Assembly: GCA_946902985.2 (NCBI GenBank)
Contig: OX336389.2
Coordinates: forward strand, 985,240,482-985,304,481
Source of the DNA: Meconema thalassinum
Taxonomy: Eukaryota > Arthropoda > Insecta > Orthoptera > Tettigoniidae
DNA: 64,000 bases
Direction: 5' to 3'
Of this stretch, positions 10,871 to 21,665 are shown one piece after another. Each line of letters opens with the position of its first letter. Position 1 is the stretch's first letter. The translations under genes and the position numbers were made by a program. The notes under the pieces are model-generated. The model saw only the letters and a list, made by a program, of their open reading frames with translations. It did no database searches and was not told the origin of the DNA.

Positions 10871-11067
10871 AGTGTATATGCCTTCCCTCTTTCCCCACAC
10901 TAGCCCTGACAGATGTAAATAGCAGACTCATCAGACGGGTAATATCCCTCAATATAAACATTACCGTTCAACAAGAATATGAGACAATATCCCTGGCGCA
11001 CACAAGTTCACGGGGCTGATTATCCAGATGGTTCTAATCACTTTCACCCCATGGAACAATTTACAAT

Positions 11068-11455
11068 TTGTGGCTAGCATTCTTAACTGTCACCGCGGAG
11101 GTCCGGGTTTGATTCCCGGCTCTGCCAAGAAATTTAATTCTGGTCTGAGGGTTGGAACGGGGTCCACTCAGCCTCGTGATGCATAACTGAGAAGAGTTGT
11201 GTTCGATTTTCACCTTGGCCATCCTGGAAGTGGTCTTACGGGGTTTCTCACTTCTAAGTCAGGCAAATGCTGGGATGGTACCTAAATTGAGGCCACGGCC
11301 GCTTCCTACCCAAATCCTACCTCAATTACAGATATACACACTAGTGCAGACATCACAGTGCCACAGGTTATCAGACAAATTCAACACACTCAAGTATACG
11401 GGGCTATACAGTATGACCAAGATGTCGGAAAGACCCTAAATGAATCGACAACAAT
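11068..11455 (+). repeat. SINE-A, near full length
   Basis: Head with GTGGCTAGCATTCTTAACTG and box B GGTTTGATTCCCGG, linker AAGAAATTTAATTCTGGTC, core AGGCAAATGCTGGGATGG, tail TTATCAGACAAATTCAACAC and GTCGGAAAGACCC. The ORFs at 11197-11555 fall in it and are not genes. Confidence 0.88.
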
Positions 11456-12009
11456 TTACAGTCGCTGCATGTCAGTCTCCCTAGTACAACCGTGTGGTCG
11501 TGGACAGTCTCTCTGTTCATTGTTGGTAAGGAATTTGAATGTCAATGTTCAATAAACATGGAGCGTGTTTCATAACGAAACTCTTCTGCTCTTTGTGTGA
11601 GCTTCGGTAATTAAGGAGTAAGGTCTTATCGTAAAATACTGTATTCACTCTATTTGTATGTGATGTAGCAACGACCTAGCGGAGACAGGAAATGTCCCTA
11701 CCAATGCATTATGTTTATCTAAAATGTAAAAGCCTTGGTTCAAGTGTTCGAAGCCTACACTCTGCCTCTCACCGGGAATTGTTCCGCGGTGAGTAATCCT
11801 GCTTGCTCTTGGCTCGACCAACCCACAAATGTCTCTCTGTTAATCTCCGTCTTCCATTCCAGGCAAATCCACCTTCTCAACACATCCTTCTGATATGCAT
11901 TTAAGAAGTCTCAAATTATCAGCTATTAATCACTTCGCACGCACCGTAGAGTGAGTTCATATACACGCTACTTAAACTCTGTCTCCAGCAGGAGTAAGGA
12001 TGATAGATT

Positions 12010-12270
12010 CTGTTCACAGCTGTTTTCTGCTCATTGCATTTTCACCCTTAATCCACTGTTTTTTTTCCCCTCAGCGAAGGATGAGCTACCATTGATTTCT
12101 TGCTGTGAATTCCATAGTAAGTAGCCTACTCAACTCTTCACGTCAACATTGAATATGTGTAATCACTATTGGCGATTTTGGGGGGCAAGGCTATCCTCCA
12201 TTTTTCTATGATTTTTCTTTCTTTACTTCGGTCACGGGGATATGACCTAGAAGTTGCCTTCCTATAAGCT
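12010..12270 (+). repeat. Dispersed repeat, copy 2
   Basis: Homologous by eye to 935-1175; shared blocks are described there. The two copies are strongly diverged, implying an old family. Class unknown. Confidence 0.5.
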
Positions 12271-12335
12271 GTAGATCTTAGATGAAGCACAAAACATATT
12301 GGAATTAAAAGTGTTTAGCCTATAAGAATAAGCAA

Positions 12336-12385
12336 CGGTTTGGTCTTCCTGGGGGGAATATTATTCCCTCCGGAAGACCAAACCG
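12336..12385. repeat. Near-perfect 50-bp hairpin
   Basis: CGGTTTGGTCTTCC at 12336-12349 is the exact reverse complement of GGAAGACCAAACCG at 12372-12385. The inner bases TGGGGGGAA and TTCCCTCC extend the stem almost to a short AT loop. It may be a tiny foldback insertion or a strong RNA hairpin. No other copy was noticed in the window. Confidence 0.7.
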
Positions 12386-13244
12386 ATGATACTCAGTACA
12401 GGCTATTCATTATTTAATAACTGTTATTTTTGTGCCTTATCAAGGCCCTGTATGGATGAAAGCGGTGACACGTACTTCCATCTCGCGTCTATTCTATTGC
12501 GAAGTGAGACATCGGTCTCGTGTCGTCTCCCTGTTAGTCATGCACCACAATTGGTCCTTGGTCCCTCCTATCACTCTTCACAAGAGCCTGTTCATTTTTT
12601 GTTATCGCGTTCGATTATCCACAAGGAAAGGCAGAGAGTTTCATCAACTTTATCGTGTATCGCTGGAGCTGATAAGATAACAGTTGATTCATCTTTTAAA
12701 TATGTCAACGGAGCTTCAATAAATTTAAGCTGAAAATTAATCAAGTTGGATGCACATGGCGTCATTAGTCATGCTATAATGATGTGAAGCAATATGTTTC
12801 GAAACTAATTCATGAGTAAAAGGTAGGTACTCCTATTAAGACCGCGATAAGTACGTGCATTAGGGCGCAAGGCCATTGGACCATGCTTCTCTGGACGAGT
12901 AGGTTCGTCCTCCAAGTAGAATTTTATTGCATCTCATACTCGATCACCTAGAAACGGGAATAATTAGGGGTAGACAGACATACACTGCCCGTCAGCCGGC
13001 TCAGAGCTGTACAGCGATGAGTGAGACTAGCTAATGCATGGCGCAAGAGAAGCAGGCGATCACAATAAAGGTAACACCTATGTTCTGTAACACGTACTGT
13101 ACCTGGAGTGTAGGCTTGTCTGGGATACATTCAGCCTCTTGAGGCAGAACCTGTGAGAGGTGGGTTCGAGTTCACTCTCAGCCATCTTGGAAGTGTTTTA
13201 TCCATGGTTTCAAATTTCTACTCTCAGCAAATGTCAGGATAGTA

Positions 13245-13500
13245 AACGAAGTTTGATGTTTTTCAGTCGGTCAACACGATTGTAACCAATTGTGATGGGT
13301 TACTCCCTAATCCTGAAAAAATGTACATGAGATTAGTAAATACACATAGCCTACACATCCAAGTGTATTTTTTAATCTCATGTATTTTTTTGGATTACGG
13401 AAATAACCCATCACAATTGGGTTCAATCGTGTTGACCGACTGAAAAAACATCAAACTTCGTTTACTAAGGCAACACTAAAAAATTGCTTCAAACACCATA
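13245..13500. mobile_element. PLE-derived palindromic insertion with 14-bp TSD
   Basis: A 256-bp insert flanked by ATGTCAGGATAGTA (13231-13244 and 13501-13514). It holds two PLE terminal blocks head to head: TTTTCAGTCGGTCAACACG on the left and its reverse complement on the right, each continuing through a CATGAGATTA block to the centre. The right arm starts at ATCC (13357-13360), which matches the base just after the predicted hammerhead cleavage site of the full PLE at 41.65 kb. It ends with GGCAACACTAAAAAATTGC and AAACACCATA. Confidence 0.88.
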
Positions 13501-13596
13501 ATGTCAGGATAGTATCTAACTTACGGTCATGGTCGCCTCATACTCAATCTTTGATCCAATTACAGGTTATCAGATAAATTGAACACGCATCCAAGA

Positions 13597-13925
13597 ACAT
13601 GTTTTTTTTTTTCGTGTAGCCTCCTGAGAGGCCGAATGCAGGTCTTTCTAGTCGACGCCCTTGGGCGACCTGCGCGTCGGGATGAGAAATGAGATGAAGG
13701 GATGAAAGTGGACAAGGATGTGGAAGGAAGCGGCCGTGGCCTGTCAGAAGGTACTGTCCCAGCATTTGCCTGGTGTTGAAAATGGGAAACCAGGAAAACC
13801 ATTTCAAGGACAGCCGACGGTGGGGCTCGAACCCACGCGTCTACCGAGTCAGCAGAGAGCTTGGCCCCATGACCTAACGCCGCGCTTTAGCCAGCGTAGC
13901 CACTACTGTCGGTATGGGGTTGATG
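13597..13925 (-). repeat. SINE-B-like copy nested in SINE-A
   Basis: On the minus strand the head reads AGTGGCTACGCTGGC with box B GGTTCGAGCCCCACC, then the core (ATGGTTTTCCTGGTTTCCC, CAGGCAAATGCTGGGAC). The A-rich 3' tail is the T-run at 13601-13611. Flanks are the two halves of SINE-A. I could not fix a clean TSD. Confidence 0.75.
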
Positions 13926-14067
13926 ACCAAGATGTCCCAAGCCATTAAAATGAAGTATAAGCGATATTTACTTACGTGAGAAATACAATATACTACATTT
14001 AGTAACTCCTAACGAAGGTGTTAGGGAAAACTCGCTGCTAAAACTGCAAGTTAAAGAAAGATGAGAC

Positions 14068-14360
14068 ACCAGCGTAGCTGAGTGGTCCAAGGCACGCTTC
14101 TCGTCCAGGCTGTTAAGCTGGTGTTCGAAATTTGTGTTCAAATCCTGGCACTGGCCAGCCTGAGTGTGGATTCCGTCCAGATTCTTCCTAACTCAATCAA
14201 GGCAAATGCCGGGATTGTACCTTGTATCAAGTTCTGGGGTACCCACTCCAATAGTGGACCCTAGTATTTAGTTACAGTGCTTCAACCATCTCAGTAACGT
14301 AGATTATCAGAGGAATTGCACTTGGCCGATGACCACGATATTCCAAGCCCCCGTTACTGA
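14068..14360 (+). repeat. SINE-D, tRNA-headed
   Basis: The head GCGTAGCTGAGTGGTCCAAG followed by a long spacer and GTTCAAATCCTGGC looks like a class II tRNA (serine or leucine type) with a long variable arm. The core CAAGGCAAATGCCGGGATTG and tail GATGACCACGATATTCC are shared with the other SINEs. Confidence 0.75.
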
Positions 14361-14427
14361 AGAACGATGGCAATACACAATGTCTCCTTCTCCGTGACTA
14401 ACATCTCTTAATTTACATCTCTCGGTG

Positions 14428-14595
14428 AAGGCTGGCTGCGTGGCGTAGTCCACAAAGCTCTGTCGTGTACTGTATCTAATGTTGCGAGATAGAATCTTGG
14501 CGCAGTCGGTTGGTACTAAGGGGATTGGGGGTGTAAGTCTCGTGTCTTCAGATTTACTGGCACGTTGAAGATCCTCTTCGATGCAGTCTCTGAAA
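14428..14595 (+). repeat. SINE-F, second copy
   Basis: GCTGGCTGCGTGGCGTAGTC, ATAGAATCTTGGCGCAGTC and TTTACTGGCACGTTGAAGAT match the minus-strand SINE at 150-360. The 155-codon minus ORF at 14307-14774 crosses this SINE and the SINE-D tail, so I do not call it a gene. Confidence 0.65.
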
Positions 14596-14784
14596 CCCCT
14601 AAAGTTAACCGGGACGTTAAGCTCGCGTATATTGCACATCATGTCACCTTGGATGGTGTTAAGGAAGACACTAACTTGATGACGCATATGACGAAGTACA
14701 TGTTGTTTCATACATCTATCAGGTTTATGAATATGAAGATAAAAAAGATCTGCTACCGATCCAGTAACTCGCATATCAAGTGCA

Positions 14785-14850
14785 CATACCTGAGGCTCAC
14801 TGACTGTCCTATGTACGGCTGCGCAACCAGGGCTGACTGACCAAAAACTG
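14785..14850 (+). repeat. Dispersed repeat shared with 22.6 kb
   Basis: CCTGAGGCTC, CTGTCCT-TGTA, TGCGCAA and the block GGCCAAAAACCGTGGCGTAA (diverged here to GACCAAAAACTGTGGC) are shared with 22597-22673. Class unknown. Confidence 0.5.
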
Positions 14851-14894
14851 TGGCATAAACTTCAAGATTTTAGCCTCCTCGGAGATTGTGATAT

Positions 14895-14935
14895 GAGATA
14901 CTACCAGTAGTGCCCGGCTTCGCCCGGTGGATTTT
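14895..14935 (-). mobile_element. Possible Helitron 3' terminus
   Basis: On the minus strand, hairpin CCGGGCGAAGCCGGG is followed by CACTACTGG and then T. This fits hairpin plus CTRR plus target T, with CTGG as terminus. The matching 5' end was not located. Confidence 0.35.
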
Positions 14936-15835
14936 TTTAATGGATGATAATGAATACTACTATAGAACTGGAGTGCTCAAGGATAAGGATCGGAATAAAT
15001 GAAAGTAAATAAATTTGAAAGCACCAACGCTTATTGCAGCTGATAACCTCAGTATAATGCACAAACACCATCGCCCTTATACAGAGGCATACTATTGTCA
15101 TGATAACTGTTTTAAGGGGCCTAAGAAATCTTTTTGCATTAATTACTCCCTGTGACTGCAATTTATAAGCAGCTCGCAATTCTGCACCAGAACACACATA
15201 CAGTAGCTTCCCTTCCCTTCCCTTCTCTGAAACACTGCATCCGCCAGCAGCTTGCGCTCTGGCCAAGCAAATACGGCGAGTCCGTCAGTTTGAATCGCGC
15301 GCTCGGAAGTAAAAATGTACCCTAATCTCCCCGAAAAGAAAATTTTCTCCCAGCCAATCCGATTACGTCATTGGACCATACATAACATAACGAGTATCCC
15401 TAATTTTTTTTGTCGGTATAATTGAGAAACATCCTGTATAATGTAACTTGAAAGTTGGCAGCCATGTGCTGATCGTCATCTGTCGCTGTGACATCATTCC
15501 ATGTTTGTAAATCTTCACACCATAGCCTAAGCCACATGATATAATCTATAAAGCAACGCCTATTGAAATCCATTGATACATTTCCATTTCATGTCGACTG
15601 CATAATCCATCTACTGCATACTATAGTAGACGATTAGCGGCGTTATATGTTATTCAAACGTAATTTTACGGAGGTTATAAAAGTAATGATCTATGTTGGC
15701 AGCGTTGTTATATTGGTTATTAGTAAGGTGACTTCGATTGTCTATATGTGCAATAGGGTGAATGTTAGGTTCTTCTGTTATAGGTTCATACAATATTTCG
15801 TAAATATGTTTTACTGTATATGCCTATTTATGTTC

Positions 15836-16183
15836 CTAGGCGAAACCCCACACAAGACACGGCATAAACCTAGAAAAATTGCTGAGTTTTAATTACTTGG
15901 CCGTGAACGCCAAAATACCATCTTTTTGGAAGCCTTTTAGGGAGGTGAAAGGCTGCTTGAGCTTTTAGCTCTCGCAGTAAAGAAGCGCAGGTGTGCTTCA
16001 TAAGAAGGGACGTAGTGCACAGTTCGCTACTCCTGTGGGGATCCGGACACGGACACCAAGAGCCCACTGATGAGCCTGTCTTGGTATTCCTAGGCGAAAC
16101 CCAACACAAGACATGGCAAAAACCTAGAAAGGTTGCTGAGTTTTAATTCCTTGGCCGTGAAAGTCAATATACCATCTTTATGT
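15836..16183. repeat. Two 90-bp direct repeats 253 bp apart
   Basis: CCTAGGCGAAACCC, ACACAAGACA-GGC, AACCTAGAAA and TTGCTGAGTTTTAATT recur at 15836-15925 and 16089-16183. The spacer contains GGACACCAAGA, which can pair with TCTTGGTATTCC just before the second repeat. Class unknown; no ORF with motifs. Confidence 0.6.
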
Positions 16184-16397
16184 ACAGTATTATATATTTG
16201 CGCTATATTATTTTACCCCTAATTGTTACACACTGTATAGTATTGCACAAGATCCTCATTGGTAACAAATTTTCTACCTCTAGATTTAATATAAATCACA
16301 CGATCTTGTAATTATTATTTAATAGTGCCCATCGATTACACGGCACAATCCCAAACTAACCCTTTAAAAAACTCAATGTTTTGAATAGTTTCCTAAA

Positions 16398-16655
16398 ACT
16401 GTGTACACTTAGCCTCGTGAGACAAAACTGAGAAGATGCGGGTTCGATTCCTACCTCAGCCATCCTGGAAGTGGTTTGCCATGGTTTCCCACTTCTACTC
16501 CAGGCTAATGCCGGGATAGTTCCTAATTTAAGGCCACGGCCATTTCTTACCAAAATCCAACCTCAATTTCAAATACGCACCGTAGTACAGACATCACAGT
16601 GACACGGGTTATCAGACCACGCTGTCACAAAGCCCCTAAAGAATTAACAACAGTA
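16398..16655 (+). repeat. SINE-A, head missing
   Basis: Starts in the linker (TTAGCCTCGTGAGACAAAAC), then the core CCATCCTGGAAGTGGTTTGC and tail CACGGGTTATCAGACC with CACAAAGCCCCTAAAG. A 5'-truncated copy. Confidence 0.85.
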
Positions 16656-16752
16656 GTTTCCTACAGTATAGCACAGCATTTCACATATAATTCGCAGAAT
16701 GTCATTACATATTAGAATGATCCTCATGGAAATATTGAGCTAAATATACAGA

Positions 16753-16820
16753 TACCGGCTTTTAACTCTGCACTCGACCTGCGGTATTGGGATGGGGAAG
16801 TGCAGAGCTAACCGCCGGTA
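16753..16820. repeat. 68-bp hairpin
   Basis: TACCGGC and AACTCTGCACT on the left pair with AGTGCAGAGCT and GCCGGTA on the right, giving about 20-bp arms with a 26-base loop. Single copy here; could be a minimal foldback or a hairpin RNA. Confidence 0.55.
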
Positions 16821-17286
16821 ATTGTGCACTCTGTTCCATTTATTCCATGACATTGATGTTCTGTCCCTTAAGACAACAATCACTAACTTATCTCATGTAC
16901 CTACGCGCAGGGAAATATCCCCACACCTGGCAATACGAAATATGACGCATCCTTCTGTTTCTGAACTCTGCGTATCACTGTCGACCTTGTGCAGAAATGG
17001 TGTTGACTGTCGGCAGATGTTTAGTTCTTTTTCTTTCTTTTTCTCTTTCTCAGTTAACCAGTACCACACACATACAGTTGTGTATTGCATATTCATGTGT
17101 GGTCAACTGCAAGGATGACACAATCCATTGCCTTAACGGGAAGAACAGATCACTGATTCATCCTTCGTCATGGCCAACCTCTATGTGGAGCCGTGTGCGG
17201 GCGGTTCTGAGATCCCATTTACATGAAGCAACTGTGAGAGCGAGACGATGTTTGGAACAACAGTCACACACCCTATTTTCTTCCTG

Positions 17287-17310
17287 CCCCCCCCCCCCCC
17301 CCCCCCCCTC
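17287..17310. repeat. Poly-C tract
   Basis: A run of about 22 C residues. It lies inside the 161-codon ORF at 16997-17482, giving that frame a proline run and no credible protein. Confidence 0.9.
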
Positions 17311-17412
17311 CCCTCCCATTAATCTCCTCCAAATTATTGCAAGAACTTCAGGAAGTACGTACGCTCTCTCTCTTGCTTCGTTCCTGAAGTGGTGGATACA
17401 TGATAATAGCAA

Positions 17413-17461
17413 GTTAGTTATTGTTGTTTTAAGGGGCGGAACTACGAGGTCATCTGCCCCT
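17413..17461 (-). mobile_element. 3'-hairpin-only retrocopy, about 49 bp
   Basis: On the minus strand AGGGGCAGATGACCTC, GTAGTTCCGCCCCT and AAAACAACAATAAC form the terminal hairpin and tail of the retroposon family seen at 25.65, 35.1 and 38.1 kb (variant subfamily). It is flanked by near-identical TACATGATAATAGCAA (17397-17412) and TACATGATAATAAGCA (17462-17477), a slightly diverged TSD. Confidence 0.72.
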
Positions 17462-17672
17462 TACATGATAATAAGCAATTGAAGAAATTTATTATATTTG
17501 TATTGCGTTTCTTGGTTAATAGCAGTTACAGAGTGTCTTCACTGCCTCAGAAGTCAGTGGTTCAAACCATGAATACGAAGTAGTTGTAACATCTTCACTT
17601 CGGCAAAACATTAACCACCTTATTTTGTCCTTCGTTTCAGTTCGTAGGATCTTATGGACTTCTGTCTCATAT

Positions 17673-18010
17673 TCCCCTCAGTGGCTCACATCTAGTGGGG
17701 CGTGGGTTGACGACCACGGGGCCCCAGCTGAGTCCGGCATTGTTTCCACTTACTTGTGCCGGGCTCCTCTCCGTCATCTTTCCTGTCGACCTCTCTTGGT
17801 CAACTCTTGTTCTTTTCCGACCCCGACGGTATTAGGGTATCCGAGGCCTAGGGAGTCTTTTCCTTTCCCGCCTTAATTGGCCCTTGTCTCATCTTTTCTG
17901 ATACCCTCCTTCTGCAAGGGGTCAGCCTTGTTTTTCTTTTCATGTTATCTCCTGCCTTCTGCTCAAGGCCCTCAAGGACGCCTGGTGTATGTAGCCCCAC
18001 CACTTCTGGT
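17673..18010 (+). repeat. Retroposon of the CCCCAGGGGCTCAC family, 5' part only
   Basis: Begins TTCCCCTCAGTGGCTCAC, the same start as the complete element at 25651-26860 (minus). Then come GCTGAGTCCGGCATTG, TTACTTGTGCCGGGCTCC, GACCCCGACGGTATTAGGG and CCTTAATTGGCCCTTGTC. It stops near CACTTCTGGT without the hairpin tail, so the 3' part is lost. Confidence 0.75.
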
Positions 18011-19315
18011 TTAAATATTTATCTACAGGAACAGTGCCTAGAAAATATTGTTACGAATAAATATTGCGGAATATAGTTTTCAACGAAATCGTTCCATGAC
18101 TGAATGTAACACAAAGAACACAGATTTGAAGAATTATCGAGAAGAAACTGCCCAAGCTCTGATACAACTGCGTACGTCTTGTCCTGAAAAGTCTGCTTGA
18201 GGATCACAACATACTTGCCACAAATAATATTCAGCTTTCACAACTTTCAGTATCTGATATGGACAGTGGGAGAGAAGCTTGGAAGACATGTATTAGTCCA
18301 GTGTCTGTTTGCTATATAGGCCAATATAAACATGATATCGAAGTATTTTATCAGAATTACCCCCTTTGCCTCCACTGCAGATATTACTAGCACTATACAA
18401 GAAATGTGCTCATATCTTGCAAAGGAATTGCAAAAATAGGTGTAGTCTACTGAATGAATACTATAAATTTAATCCCAGATAACTACGGCAGTACCGTTCA
18501 AAAATTGTATGTAGACCTACATGAAATGAGATAGTTCGATGTGTGTGTTCTGCTGGAAAGGAAGAAAACGTCATAGATCTTAGTTATATTCCTGTGAAGT
18601 AGGAAATATAAAAGAATTCTTTCCGCGAAATAAGTCTGAAGTACGGACTGATACCTGGGGAAAGTAGTCACCACAAAATCACAGCCTTAGATATTAGTTT
18701 GCTTTATGGCATCTTACTACTTATAGACGCATTATCTTCGTATCTCTGCAATACATATTCATCTTTTTAAATGCCCCTGAAAGACAACCAAAATTTGCGC
18801 ATAATCTATGAAAATGAATGAATGACCTTTGAAGCTATGTTCCTTGATTCATCCATCATGATGAGCAAAGCTGATTTATATTATTTATTATCTTATATTC
18901 GGATTGGCTCGGTTATTATCGACGCACCTCGTCTGTGGTTTGAATCGTGTGATTGAACCGCGACGCATGCGCACAAGCAAACCAGCTTGCTCGCTGCCAC
19001 CACCTGTGGCTCTGTTTCTCTCGTGTTCCTCTGACTCGTCAGTTCGTTGGTTAGTAAACAGCTTGCGGTGCTGTGAGATGGTTGTACGGTTGTCAAGTGC
19101 GTGCGGGTGGGTGAAAGTGTGCATGCAGTGTGTGTTCTTGTAATCATCTTTTGGAATATCTAACTATCATGGGACCATAGGATAAAACATAGCGAATCAA
19201 AAGGTAAGCTTATACGTTTTTTTATTTAGTGGAGGAACAACATTTCTGCAATAGATGGTACGGATACGATTCTTCTGTTCTTAGAGATTTTGTACAAAAA
19301 AATTAACTTTCTTTT
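18011..19315. other. No gene recognised
   Basis: Short ORFs on both strands (60-84 codons, overlapping near 18.9-19.15 kb) show no motif and overlap each other on opposite strands. Unassigned unique or decayed sequence. Confidence 0.4.
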
Positions 19316-19695
19316 GTGGTCTTGGGGTACGGTACGTATCGAGACTCGGTCCCATAGGTCCTGGATTCGATTCTGCCAAGAAATTTAATTCCGGTCTGGG
19401 GGCTGGAGAGGGGCAGATTTTGCTATAACTGTGAAGAGGCTAGTTAGATTCCCACCTCGGCCATCCTAGAAGTGGTCCATGGTTTCCTCCTACTCCATGC
19501 AAATCCTGGGACGTTACCTAACGTAAGACCACGGCCACTCCTTCCAATTCTTACCCTCTAATATAAATCTAGCCTACACACCAGTATAGTAGCCTACAGC
19601 CATCACAACGGCACAAGTTATCAGACAGATTCCACACACACCCTAGTACACGAGGCAAAATGATGACGATACCGCATGCTCCTAAAGAGAAACTA
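19316..19695 (+). repeat. SINE-A, diverged
   Basis: Degenerate head around GGATTCGATTCTGCCAAG, linker AAATTTAATTCCGGTCTGGG, core CCATCCTAGAAGTGGTCC and tail GTTATCAGACAGATTCCAC. A trailing CCTAAAGAGAAACTAAAC matches the family end. Confidence 0.8.
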
Positions 19696-19699
19696 AACA

Positions 19700-21517
19700 A
19701 ATCCAGATACTTCACCTTCTGAAGATGGTGCCCCTACAGTAACCTACCTTACATTTCTATATTGTTGAATTGCAATTTTAAACATTCTGTTTCTTAAAAG
19801 TCTGTGATCTGAACTTCCCACTCGATTTAATGCCTGCCCTGTGACCTTCACGTTTGACTGTGTTTTTCCGTCGCATATTTTCTTGAAAGGTGCGGGTTTA
19901 TTTTCCTTCCGTTACAGCTTCTCCAACTATTCCGTAACCACACATAGCCAAAATGTTGTTAGATTACTTTCATTTAGGGCGAGAAACAACAGTGCATATG
20001 TGTCCATTTTTCCTTATGACTAGCCACTGACCCTTTTCACATATTTAGGTTACTGGCATCGATGATCCATCCTTTAAAAGAGGAACACTACTTACTACTA
20101 CTACCATGGTGTAATTATACTTACACCATGACTAATACTACAGTAGGCTACTACTACTACAGCATACATCGACATTCAGGCCCGCATATGACAGAAAATT
20201 AAATTGTTTGGTTGGACTGTATTCATTATTTTGTAGGGATGTTCAATTGCGTGAATTTTTCTGATTGTCAGAAAAAGGTATTTTTTCTTCTTTTTACGAC
20301 ATTGACCTATGTGTTTTATATTTCACATACACAATGTATACAGTAGCGTAATATGCACAAGTGTGGTCACTTCATAGATTTCTGACCGAAAATGAAATTA
20401 AACGGTATAGTCCTACTTGATAATCCCTAGTTCGGCAATTTACTTACTATAATAATCTAAACAGTCATTATTTTTTTCATTATTTTCTCGCTCGTAAGAT
20501 ACCCCAGCACACGGGGTAGACTACATGGCCACGATGTCGCAAAACCCCCGAGTAAAGAACAATAATACTACTACTCATAAGCTGCAATAAAATCTACACG
20601 TTAATTACATCAATTTTGAAGTTATACTTCTGCCGTCTGTCTTACGCAAAACATTCTCCCATACTACAGAGAAATCATAATCTATCTTTTCTCACATTAT
20701 ACTGTAATTATACTTTCAATAGAACTTTCCCATGAAGATACCTGGTGCGTACTTCAAGCGTGTCGCACACTGGATTCGTAGACCGCACGGTTTTACAAGT
20801 GATGTCATCTACAGTAGCTCTTGTTCGTCAACGAACACTTCAGATCGCTGACATAACATGAGTGTTCGAGACGATGAGCAATGTGACGTCAGCCTAAGAT
20901 GCTGTAAAAAAAGTACTATAAACAACCGGTGATACTGTATTGCTTATTCACAAATAATTTTAGTTTATGGTCAGTCCCTTCGCTATAATAAGTGGTGAGT
21001 AGATGTCGAATTTATCGATTTCTAAATTTCAATTTGAGGTACCTAGGCTCTTAAATTAAATAGGCCTCCAGAACTTGAGTAAAGTGAGGCTTGCCTACGG
21101 GGTGGGCGGAGAGTGATTAGTCACCGCCACTTGACTAGCATTTCGTGATAACACAAGAGGAGGACGGGAAGTCCCCAATGCTGGTATTCCATTTTACTGT
21201 ATTAGATACGGAGCTGTCAAGATACCTTAGTTGAGATAATTATTACTTGTGAAGTACTGCTCGGTTCCAAGCTCTGTTAACTTGGGGTGAGGTGACGCGG
21301 GAGGCCAGGAAAAGGGCCTGTCTATTCGTACTCCTAACATAGGGCCGTTGTCTAAACTATTGTAATGTTGCGAATAAGTGAGTGAGTCACCAAGCAATGT
21401 ATTTGGTTCTGTTTCTACGCACGGACCGGGACCCCCCACTCCCACATCACTGCTCATCGTTCGCGATCCACATTCCTCTCAGGTCCGGAGCTTGGACTCG
21501 AGCAATACTGTAGGCTG
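19700..21517. other. Unassigned, with a SINE-A tail fragment at 20500-20570
   Basis: CAGCACACGGGGTAGACTAC, ATGGCCACGATGTCGCAAAA at about 20508-20547 is a SINE-A tail remnant. A short palindrome (CATGGTGTAA-TTATAC-TTACACCATG) lies near 20104-20129. Otherwise no gene or repeat is recognised. Confidence 0.45.
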
Positions 21518-21665
21518 TCTCGTTAAATACGTTTAAAAATGTAAATGTGTGCAACGAGTTGGGCGCTACGCTGCTGCCAGCACTAGTGCCTTGCTCGACA
21601 CGTGGCTAACCACAGTGCCCCAGCCGTCACGCGGCCACCGCGGTTTCCGTTCGATAGGGAAGGGC
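21518..21665 (+). repeat. Dispersed repeat, copy 1 of 2
   Basis: TTAAATACGTTTAAAA-TGTA, GGGCGCTACGCTGCTGCCAG and AGTGCCTTGCTCGACACG recur at 36325-36450. Two copies in one window indicate a mobile or dispersed family; class unknown. Confidence 0.6.

Larger units (their letters stand above)
13129..13950 (+). repeat. SINE-A broken by two later insertions
   Basis: SINE-A pieces are 13129-13244 (GTGGGTTCGAGTTC, CCATCTTGGAAG), 13501-13596 (CTTACGGTCATGG, CAGGTTATCAGATAAATTG) and about 13918-13950 (TTGATGACCAAGATGTCCC). The first gap is the PLE foldback with TSD; the second is a minus-strand SINE-B-like copy. Confidence 0.8.

Noticed and set aside
10505..10900. 131-codon minus ORF
   Set aside because: Lies within a SINE-D-like retroposon.
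14307..14774. 155-codon minus ORF
   Set aside because: Spans the SINE-D tail and a SINE-F copy; explained by repeats.
16050..16110. Second hammerhead candidate (CTGATGAG then GGCGAAAC)
   Set aside because: Stem II can form, but no proper stem III and cleavage triplet could be found; the bases pair better as one long hairpin.
16997..17482. 161-codon plus ORF with a proline run
   Set aside because: The run comes from a poly-C tract and the frame also crosses a hairpin retrocopy; no motif.
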